DNA of 5,036 bases. It comes from an uncultured Ancrocorticia sp. (GTDB lineage: Bacteria > Actinomycetota > Actinomycetes > Actinomycetales > Actinomycetaceae). Positions 1 through 4,494 of this stretch are shown here, piece after piece (the stretch's first letter is position 1; the number at the start of each line of letters is the position of its first letter). A model generated the notes under the pieces. That model was not told where the DNA came from. It was given only the letters and a program-made list of their open reading frames with translations, and did no database searches. The translations under genes and the position numbers were made by a program. The stretch covers positions 1 through 5,036 of the forward strand of contig CAJPTB010000171.1 of assembly GCA_905373325.1 (NCBI GenBank), given 5' to 3'.

Positions 1-146
1 TATTCGACCATGTCTTCGGGCATCCGGTGAGCCGAGACGACGTCGACCTCGTAGGCGATACCAAACTCGTCAAGCGCCGCGGCGGCGTCTTCCATGACCT
101 TCCAGTCCGAATCCGAGCCCATGACGATTCCAACGATTGCGTTCAT
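1..146 (-). CDS. purE: PurE, N5-carboxyaminoimidazole ribonucleotide mutase (N-terminal part, cut by window edge)
   Basis: Class I PurE rearranges N5-CAIR (the PurK product) to CAIR in the cytosol during de novo purine synthesis. Only the first 48 residues are present; the gene continues beyond position 1. The visible part starts [15 protein letters not shown] and carries the family signature GSDSDW (residues 10-15), which forms the nucleotide phosphate-binding loop, and VVSAHRMP (36-43), whose His40 matches the catalytic His45 of E. coli PurE. The ATG at 146-144 is the first possible start, because an in-frame TGA lies at 161-159. There is no clear Shine-Dalgarno; a GAAAAT hexamer ends 6 nt before the ATG. 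The gene lies 185 bp downstream of purK on the same strand, the expected partner. The short N-terminus before the GSDSD loop is normal for the family. Identity is very secure; only the C-terminal part is unseen. Confidence 0.95.
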   Translation of the reverse strand, partial: MNAIVGIVMGSDSDWKVMEDAAAALDEFGIAYEVDVVSAHRMPEDMVE

Positions 147-331
147 GCCTTGATTTTCTCACGAGGAGCTCGGGTCCGCTTCCTTGCGAAGGGTGCGCAG
201 CCGCTTCCTCGCGAGAAGATTCGCGGCCGCCTCCGCGAAGGGCGCGCGGCACCGCTGCGGTTCCCGCGCCGTTGCGCTTCGGGCATGCGCGGCCGCGGCT
301 CCCGCCTCTTCTCCGTCTGGGAATCGCGGGT
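143..331 (-). other. Open frame continuing the purK frame into an ATGA overlap with purE; possible small basic peptide
   Basis: After the purK TGA (334-332) the same reading frame stays open for 62 codons and ends at a TGA (145-143) that overlaps the purE ATG as ATGA, the usual geometry of translational coupling. An internal ATG at 286-284 would give a 47-residue peptide beginning MPEAQRRGNRSG and ending REKIKA. The predicted peptide is extremely Arg-rich and matches no family I recognise. Third-position GC is about three quarters, but AGG, normally rare in high-GC actinobacteria, occurs three times, and no well-placed Shine-Dalgarno precedes the ATG. It could be a real coupled small ORF, a decayed C-terminal extension of PurK, or chance in stop-poor GC-rich DNA. 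Chance is the default explanation. Confidence 0.2.
176..251. repeat. Three imperfect copies of a ~25-nt unit in the purK-purE spacer
   Basis: Units begin at 176, 201 and 227 with CCGCTTCCTTGCGAAGG, CCGCTTCCTCGCGAGAAG and CCGCCTCCGCGAAGG. A much weaker CCGCT start recurs at 252, giving a period of 25-26 nt. The first two copies can fold as small CTTC...GAAG hairpins. On the transcribed (minus) strand each copy contains a purine-rich AGGA or GGAGG core resembling a Shine-Dalgarno. The copies are short and the local sequence is very GC-rich, so chance similarity is possible. Confidence 0.3.
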
Positions 332-1552
332 TCAGTCGAGCGCGGTCGCGCCTGTCGCTGGCGCACCGCGCCCCGCCAGCGCCTCGACCGTCTCGCGCGC
401 TTGGGCTCTCGCCGCGTCAAGATCGTCGCCGCACACGGTGACGTGGCCCAGCTTGCGGCCCGGCCTCACCTCCTTGCCGTACACGTGAATCTTCGCCGAA
501 GGGTGCAAGGCCATCGCCTCGGGGTAGGCGTCGCGGGGGTCCTCGAGCTCCGAGCCGAGCAGGTTGACCATCACAGCCCAAGGGGCCAGCAAGTCCGTAG
601 ACCCAAGGGGAAGGTCAAGCACGGCCCGGAGGTGCTGCTCGAATTGGCTCGTCACCGCGCCTTCGATCGTCCAGTGGCCGGAGTTGTGCGGACGCATCGC
701 CAGCTCGTTGACCAGAATGCGCCCGGCGTCGTCGACGAACATTTCGACGGCGAGCATCCCCACCACGCCAAGCTCCTCGGCCACGGCCTTCGCTATGTCG
801 GCGGCGCGCCCGGCGACGTCGGAGGAAACCCGCGCTGGCGCAATGGTTTCGGCGCACACTCCCCCGCGCTGGATCGTTTCGACGGCGCACCAGCTTGCGA
901 TCTCGCCGCCTGGGCGACGGGCGACGAGCTGGGAGATCTCGCACGTGAAGGGCACGAGTTCCTCGATGAGCAGTCCCTCGCCTCCTGCCGCATCCAGCCA
1001 CTGGCCCAAAGGCGCCGACGTCTCGCATCGACCGTCGGGCGCCAGCCTGATTTCGGCGACGCCCTTCCCGTCGTACCCGTCGCGCGGCGTCTTGACGACG
1101 GCCCGCCCGCCGAGCTCTCGCAGTGCGGAGGCGATCTCTTCGTCGTTCCTCGCGGCGAACCAGCGCGGGCACTCGATTCCCGCGTCGGTCAGCCTTCGCC
1201 GCATGAGCAGCTTGTCCTGAGCAAAGGCGAGCGCCGACGCTCCCGGGCGCACGGGGGCGGCTTCAGCCGCCGCGGCAAGGATCTCGTCCGGCACGTGCTC
1301 GTGTTCCACGGTCACTGCGTCGACGCCGCGCGCGAGGGCCAGGACGGCGTCGGCGTCGTCGGCCGCTCCCACGACGGAAAGCGGAACGACCTGGCCCGTG
1401 GCGCCGTCGGGCGCTTCGACCAGAGCGCGCAGCTCGATTCCCAGGGCGATGGCCGCTTCCTGCATCATGCGGGCAAGCTGGCCTCCGCCCACTACGCCGA
1501 CCCGCGGCGCGCCCGCCGCGGCCCCTGTCCCGACGACTTTGCTATCGGACAC
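332..1552 (-). CDS. purK: PurK, N5-carboxyaminoimidazole ribonucleotide synthase
   Basis: ATP-grasp enzyme that carboxylates AIR with ATP and bicarbonate to give N5-CAIR, the substrate of PurE. The protein is 406 residues from the chosen GTG. It has an N-terminal Rossmann-like preATP-grasp region with GGGQLARM (22-29), the EHEHVP segment (83-88) typical of PurK, the ATP-grasp lysine and glycine loop KTPRDGYDGKG (154-164), the ATP-binding EEL (197-199), and the metal and substrate motif NELAMRPHNSGHWTIEG (282-298). The C-terminal lid carries KIHVYGKEVRPGRKLGHV (354-371). The frame can be extended upstream to a GTG at 1573, but GTG 1552-1550 is preferred because AGGAGGG lies just before it. The protein is a little longer than many PurKs because of an Ala/Gly-rich N-terminus and a short Ala/Thr-rich tail; all core motifs are intact. 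It is divergent from the GtrA-like gene and upstream of purE. Function is very secure; the exact start is likely but not certain. Confidence 0.96.
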   Translation of the reverse strand: MSDSKVVGTGAAAGAPRVGVVGGGQLARMMQEAAIALGIELRALVEAPDGATGQVVPLSVVGAADDADAVLALARGVDAVTVEHEHVPDEILAAAAEAAPVRPGASALAFAQDKLLMRRRLTDAGIECPRWFAARNDEEIASALRELGGRAVVKTPRDGYDGKGVAEIRLAPDGRCETSAPLGQWLDAAGGEGLLIEELVPFTCEISQLVARRPGGEIASWCAVETIQRGGVCAETIAPARVSSDVAGRAADIAKAVAEELGVVGMLAVEMFVDDAGRILVNELAMRPHNSGHWTIEGAVTSQFEQHLRAVLDLPLGSTDLLAPWAVMVNLLGSELEDPRDAYPEAMALHPSAKIHVYGKEVRPGRKLGHVTVCGDDLDAARAQARETVEALAGRGAPATGATALD

Positions 1553-1555
1553 GTT

Positions 1556-1562
1556 CCCTCCT
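1556..1562 (-). promoter_or_regulatory. Shine-Dalgarno AGGAGGG for purK
   Basis: On the minus strand AGGAGGG is followed by AAC and then GTG at 1552. It is the strongest ribosome-binding match in the window. It decides between two in-frame GTG starts, because the upstream GTG at 1573 has no comparable purine stretch. The 3-4 nt spacing is somewhat short, but pairing through AGGAG leaves 5 nt, within the usual range. Confidence 0.6.
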
Positions 1563-1596
1563 GTGTTTTTCACATTTCAGCCTATGTCTTTTTCCC

Positions 1597-1602
1597 ATTA
1601 TC
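1597..1602 (-). promoter_or_regulatory. Candidate -10 element GATAAT for purK
   Basis: The minus strand reads GATAAT, one mismatch from TATAAT. It would place transcription start near 1590, about 38 nt upstream of the preferred purK GTG, leaving room for the Shine-Dalgarno. I see no convincing -35 at 16-18 nt spacing. The element lies inside the opposing promoter of the GtrA-like gene, so the two promoters would overlap. Confidence 0.4.
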
Positions 1603-1608
1603 CCCGGT

Positions 1609-1614
1609 TACACT
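1609..1614 (+). promoter_or_regulatory. Candidate -10 element TACACT for a leaderless GtrA-like transcript
   Basis: TACACT fits the TANNNT form of actinobacterial -10 elements. Its last T is 6 nt before GTG 1621, so the predicted transcription start coincides with that start codon. No Shine-Dalgarno precedes the gene, which supports a leaderless mRNA. The -35 region is poor: only TGTCTT at 1585-1590 with an 18-nt spacer. Confidence 0.4.
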
Positions 1615-1617
1615 TAC

Positions 1618-2130
1618 GTGGTGCTGTCGAATCTCATACGCAAACTTCTGCGGGGCCAGACTTTCCGAGAGTGGTTTGTCGAGTTCTTACAGTTTTGCAC
1701 CGTGGGCTTGGGCGCCTACATTGTCGACGTCGGCCTTTTCAATCTTTTGGCCTACTCGCTTCCAATCGACCTTCCCGGCGACAAATCGCTCACCGCCAAG
1801 ATCGTCTCCGTGACCGTCTCCGTGATCTTCGCCTGGGTCGCCAACAGGCTGTGGACGTTCAAAAAGAGGCGCAGCGAGAACAAGGGGCGGGAATTCGCCA
1901 TGTTCGCGCTCGTGAACCTCGGCGGCCTGGTCATCGCCCTCGGCTGCCTGGGCTTTTCCCGCTACGTCCTGCATTTGACGACCCAGTTTGCGGACAACGT
2001 CTCCGGCAACGTCGTCGGCCTCGTGCTCGGCACAGCCTTCCGGTACGTCATGTACCGCTATTTCGTTTTTTCCCCGGCCTCTCACGACAAGAAAGGCGCC
2101 TCTCGCGGCGAAAGGGCCGCCGGCGTTTAA
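1618..2130 (+). CDS. GtrA-family (GtrA/DPMS-like) four-helix membrane protein
   Basis: Small integral membrane protein of 170 residues in the family of Shigella phage GtrA, thought to help move polyprenyl-linked sugars across the membrane or to anchor a glycosyltransferase. Four hydrophobic segments are visible at about residues 24-46, 58-78, 94-116 and 128-148. Family hallmarks are a basic/aromatic NRLWTFKKR (76-84) after helix 2 and its echo FRYVMYRYFVF (141-151) at the end of helix 4, which suggest internal duplication of a two-helix unit. The N-terminus is short and basic and the tail is hydrophilic (DKKGASRGERAAGV), probably cytosolic. Two adjacent GTG codons (1618 and 1621) could start it; the promoter geometry favours 1621 and the longest frame gives 1618. 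It stands alone on the plus strand with no glycosyltransferase beside it, so its substrate cannot be inferred. Family assignment is secure; biological role is not. Confidence 0.9.
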   Translation: MVLSNLIRKLLRGQTFREWFVEFLQFCTVGLGAYIVDVGLFNLLAYSLPIDLPGDKSLTAKIVSVTVSVIFAWVANRLWTFKKRRSENKGREFAMFALVNLGGLVIALGCLGFSRYVLHLTTQFADNVSGNVVGLVLGTAFRYVMYRYFVFSPASHDKKGASRGERAAGV

Positions 2131-2132
2131 AG

Positions 2133-2169
2133 AAAAAAGGCTTCGACAAGTCCGACGGCTTACCGTCGG
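2133..2169 (-). terminator. Hairpins with T6 tract between convergent genes; probable terminator of the kinase operon
   Basis: A perfect 7-bp stem CCGACGG/CCGTCGG with loop CTTA spans 2152-2169, 21 nt past the stop codon of the GtrA-like gene. Read on the minus strand, an alternative short stem with one bulge (GGaCTT-GTCG-AAGCC, 2153 to 2139) is followed at once by TTTTTT (2138-2133), the layout of an intrinsic terminator about 50 nt after the kinase stop. On the plus strand the 7-bp hairpin has no U-tract, so termination of the GtrA-like transcript there would be weak or factor-dependent. Confidence 0.45.
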
Positions 2170-2218
2170 CGTCCGCGACAGACCCTCGGAAAACCGGTCC
2201 AGACCTCGGACGATATCC

Positions 2219-3565
2219 CTATCGCCGCCGCCTGCGCGCGCCCACCGAGACGATCGCCCCGGCCGGGAGGATATCCTGCGGATTGATCGACTTTGGGACG
2301 GCGTTGAGGGTCAGCCGGAAGATCGGCGGCGCCGCCTGCGCCAGCTCGAGCCTGCCGCCCGCGCCCTCGGCGAGGCTGCGCGCCAGCGGAAGGCCGATTC
2401 CAGTTGAGCCGCCGGTCGAGACGCCCTTGTTGAAGATCGCATCGACAAGGTCCTCGCGTATGCCCTCGCCTTCGTCGGAGATGTCGATCACCACTCCCTT
2501 GCCGACTTTCCGCGCCGCTACCTTCGTCGTCCCCCCGCCGTATTTGAGGGAGTTCTCGATGAGAGTCGCGACGATCTGCGCGAGGGCGCCGGGCGTTGCG
2601 AGAACGGCCACTCCGGCGTCGTCCTCGAATACGAGGCGCCTGTCGGCCTTGGCGAAAGAGCGCTCCCACTCATCGGACTGCTGTTCGAAGAGCTTGGAGA
2701 GGGAAACCGCCTCGGTGCTGGCCTCAACCGCGCGGGAGGAGCGCAGCAGATCGGCGACGACGCCGGTGAGCCGCTCCACCTGTTCCAGGCACGAGGCGGC
2801 CTCCTGACGGACCTCCTCTTGCTCGGAAAGGTACTCGATCTCCTCAAGCCGCATCGACAAGGCGGTGAGCGGCGTGCGCAGCTGGTGCGAGGCGTCCGCG
2901 GCGAACTGCCTCTCGGCGGCAATGCGCCCGGCCATGCGGTCCGCGGTTCTCACGAGCTCCTCGTAGACGAGGTCGATCTCCTCTATTCCTGATTTCTTCA
3001 TGCGCGGGCTCGCCTGGCCGGCGCCGATCTGCTCCGCGGCGGCGGCGAGGTAGATGAGCGGCGCGGATATTTTCCGCGATTGGCGGCGCGCCAAGGCGAC
3101 GGCGACGAGGAAGGACACCGCGACGGCGGCCCCGCCAAGGGAGATGAACAAACCGATCCTGCGCCACACAGCGCTTCGCTCTATGCCCACCGTCACCTGC
3201 GCCCCCGAGGTTCCCGTGGCCGTGTGCTCGATGGCGTCCTCGTCGGTTTGCGCGCCGACTTCCGCCTTCTCCCCCGAGATCGCGACACGGACGAACATGG
3301 GGTATGTCGCGCCATCGACGGTCGCGCGCATGACGTCGAGGGGCAGGACGTCGAAGTTGCCCTGCTGCCCTCTGCCCGTCAGCCCTTCGCGCTGATCCGA
3401 GACGTTCTTGTCGACGACGTTGGCGATCTGCGTCGCCCGGCGATGGACGTCCTCGTCCGCGCTGCGAAGGATGTAGAGCGAGCCCAAGGCTATACCCGGC
3501 AGGCCGAGCAGGAGGACGGCGACCGTCACGGCGACCGTCGTCATCGTGAGGGCCCGCCTGCGCAT
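2219..3565 (-). CDS. Sensor histidine kinase with HAMP domain (two-component system)
   Basis: Membrane sensor kinase of 448 residues that should autophosphorylate and pass phosphate to the regulator encoded immediately upstream. Order of parts: basic N-terminus and first membrane helix (about 8-34), an extracytoplasmic sensor region of about 100 residues (35-135) with no cysteine and no motif I recognise, second membrane helix (137-159), HAMP linker (about 160-212), dimerisation/phosphoacceptor domain with FAADASHQLRTPLTAL (221-236, phosphorylated His227), and an ATPase domain with N box LIENSLKYGGG (335-345, Asn338), G1 box DEGEGI (364-369), F-box region AIFNKG (376-381) and G2 box GGSTGIGLPLA (385-395). 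All catalytic boxes are intact. The ATG at 3565 is 3 nt after the regulator stop and has AAAGGGAG 6 nt upstream, so the two are translationally linked. After the ATPase fold there is an unusual ~25-residue tail ending in five arginines. The ligand is unknown; the HQLRTPLTAL box is of the common actinobacterial HisKA type. Confidence 0.94.
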   Translation of the reverse strand: MRRRALTMTTVAVTVAVLLLGLPGIALGSLYILRSADEDVHRRATQIANVVDKNVSDQREGLTGRGQQGNFDVLPLDVMRATVDGATYPMFVRVAISGEKAEVGAQTDEDAIEHTATGTSGAQVTVGIERSAVWRRIGLFISLGGAAVAVSFLVAVALARRQSRKISAPLIYLAAAAEQIGAGQASPRMKKSGIEEIDLVYEELVRTADRMAGRIAAERQFAADASHQLRTPLTALSMRLEEIEYLSEQEEVRQEAASCLEQVERLTGVVADLLRSSRAVEASTEAVSLSKLFEQQSDEWERSFAKADRRLVFEDDAGVAVLATPGALAQIVATLIENSLKYGGGTTKVAARKVGKGVVIDISDEGEGIREDLVDAIFNKGVSTGGSTGIGLPLARSLAEGAGGRLELAQAAPPIFRLTLNAVPKSINPQDILPAGAIVSVGARRRRR

Positions 3566-3568
3566 CGC

Positions 3569-4243
3569 TCACTCCCTTTCGAGACGGAATCCCACTCCGC
3601 GCACCGTCGAAATGTAGCGCGGATCCGAGACGGAATCCCCGAGCTTCCGGCGCAGCCACGAGACGTGCATGTCGAGCTTCTTCGAGGCGTCGTCCTCCGG
3701 CGCGTCCCACACGTCCCGCATGATGTCAGCGCGGGAAACCGCCTGCCCGGCGTTGCGCGCGAGGACCACGAGCAGGTCGTACTCCTTGCCGGAGACCCCG
3801 AGTTCCGTCGTTCCTCGGACGACCCTGTGGGCGGGAACGTCGATGACCAAATCTTGGACGCGGATGACGTCGCTCTCGCTGGCTTCGCTTCGGCGCAGGA
3901 CTGCGCGCACCCGCGCGAGAAGCTCGGCGAGGCGGAAAGGCTTGGTGACGTAGTCGTCGGCTCCGGCGTCGAGGCCGACGACCATGTCGACCTCTTCCGA
4001 ACGGGCCGTGAGGATGAGAATCGGAAATATCCACCCTTGGGAGCGTGCATGGCGTGCGACGTCAAGGCCGTCCATGTCGGGAAGGCCGAGGTCCAGGATG
4101 GCGACGTCCACGCCGCCGCCCATCGCCTCAATGGCGTCCCGGCCGGTCTCCGCCAAATGCACGTCGTATCCCTCCCGCCCGAGGGCGCGCAGGAGTGGTC
4201 CGGAGATCGCGGTGTCGTCCTCTACAAGAAGCATCTTCGTCAT
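3569..4243 (-). CDS. OmpR/PhoB-family response regulator
   Basis: DNA-binding transcription regulator of 224 residues, the usual size for this family. The receiver domain (about 3-115) has the acidic pair E8/D9, the phosphoacceptor Asp51 within LDLGLPDMDG, switch Thr79 in LILTAR, and Lys101 in the VTKPF motif, so it should be phosphorylated normally. The C-terminal winged helix (about 126-222) shows SGKEYDLL (151-158), the recognition-helix region KKLDMHVSWLRRKLGD (188-203) and the terminal wing ISTVRGVGFRLE (211-222). It is the first gene of a two-gene operon with the histidine kinase, 3 nt downstream, which is its probable cognate partner. The start is ATG 4243; it lacks a Shine-Dalgarno, but TAGAAT ends 6 nt before it, consistent with a leaderless mRNA. 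An in-frame ATG three codons later is a less likely start. Family and mechanism are secure; target genes are unknown. Confidence 0.95.
   Translation of the reverse strand: MTKMLLVEDDTAISGPLLRALGREGYDVHLAETGRDAIEAMGGGVDVAILDLGLPDMDGLDVARHARSQGWIFPILILTARSEEVDMVVGLDAGADDYVTKPFRLAELLARVRAVLRRSEASESDVIRVQDLVIDVPAHRVVRGTTELGVSGKEYDLLVVLARNAGQAVSRADIMRDVWDAPEDDASKKLDMHVSWLRRKLGDSVSDPRYISTVRGVGFRLERE
3572..3579 (-). promoter_or_regulatory. Shine-Dalgarno AAAGGGAG for the histidine kinase, inside the regulator gene
   Basis: The minus strand reads AAAGGGAG, then 6 nt (TGAGCG, containing the regulator's TGA) and the kinase ATG. The site lies in the last codons of the regulator gene. It supports ATG 3565 as the start and coupled translation of the pair. 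Confidence 0.6.
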
Positions 4244-4249
4244 GAGCTG

Positions 4250-4255
4250 ATTCTA
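4250..4255 (-). promoter_or_regulatory. Candidate -10 element TAGAAT for the regulator-kinase operon
   Basis: On the minus strand TAGAAT (one mismatch from TATAAT) is followed by CAGCTC and then ATG 4243. With standard -10 spacing the transcription start falls on the A of the ATG, giving a leaderless transcript. The surrounding stretch (about 4250-4310) is clearly more A/T-rich than the rest of the window, as expected of a promoter. I find no good -35 match at 16-18 nt. Confidence 0.5.
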
Positions 4256-4414
4256 ATGCAATTCCGTTACAATTTGCCTGCCCGTCTTAGGAAATCTTTA
4301 CTCTTAAAACACCGAGTCGCAGGCCGCCGCTTTCCGAGGACTTAACGGCGCTCCCAGTTCATAAAGAACGCATACCCAAAAGGCTGTCCCTTCGCTTGCG
4401 TACAAGCCGATCCC

Positions 4415-4433
4415 CCGCCCGGGCGGCCGCCCG
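4415..4433. repeat. Two overlapping perfect GC palindromes
   Basis: CCGCCCGGGCGG (4415-4426) is a perfect 12-bp palindrome, and CGGGCGGCCGCCCG (4420-4433) is a perfect 14-bp palindrome. They share 7 bases, so only one can form at a time. They lie about 62 nt downstream of the cyclase stop codon on the minus strand. No U-tract follows on either strand. They could slow or end cyclase transcription or bind a protein, or simply reflect local G/C runs. Confidence 0.4.
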
Positions 4434-4460
4434 AATCGCGGCAGTTTCCTCTAGCGTCGC

Positions 4461-4479
4461 GCAAGCGCCGGGCGCTCGC
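4461..4479. repeat. GC-rich inverted repeat just downstream of the cyclase gene
   Basis: AGCGCC-G-GGCGCT (4464-4476) is a perfect inverted repeat with a one-base centre, extended by two more pairs after one mismatch. It begins about 16 nt after the cyclase TGA on the minus strand. The position suits a transcription end, but there is no following T-run, so a simple intrinsic terminator is not shown. Confidence 0.35.
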
Positions 4480-4494
4480 CCAAGCAAAGGGCCG

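Noticed and set aside
1562..1574. TGTG-TTTTT-CACA in the purK leader as a possible CRP-type cAMP receptor site
   Set aside because: The spacing between half-sites is 5 nt; the CRP/GlxR-type site TGTGA-N6-TCACA needs a longer span, so the match is only to the outer bases. Proximity of a cyclase gene is not evidence.
137..1813. A very long plus-strand open frame (558 codons) opposite purK
   Set aside because: It is the antisense shadow of purK, which has all its catalytic motifs; the plus-strand product is low-complexity, rich in Arg/His/Gly, and matches no family.
3080..4345. Long plus-strand open frame (421 codons) opposite the regulator-kinase genes
   Set aside because: Shadow of two well-supported minus-strand genes; stop-poor antisense frames are expected in high-GC DNA.
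4394..4407. GCTTG-CGTA-CAAGC small hairpin in the cyclase-regulator gap
   Set aside because: A 5-bp stem is too short to call without a U-tract or conservation.
4256..4414. Possible small gene, tRNA or riboswitch in the gap upstream of the regulator
   Set aside because: No cloverleaf, no start with ribosome-binding site and convincing coding bias, and no known riboswitch core was seen; the region is best read as promoter-proximal and intergenic DNA.
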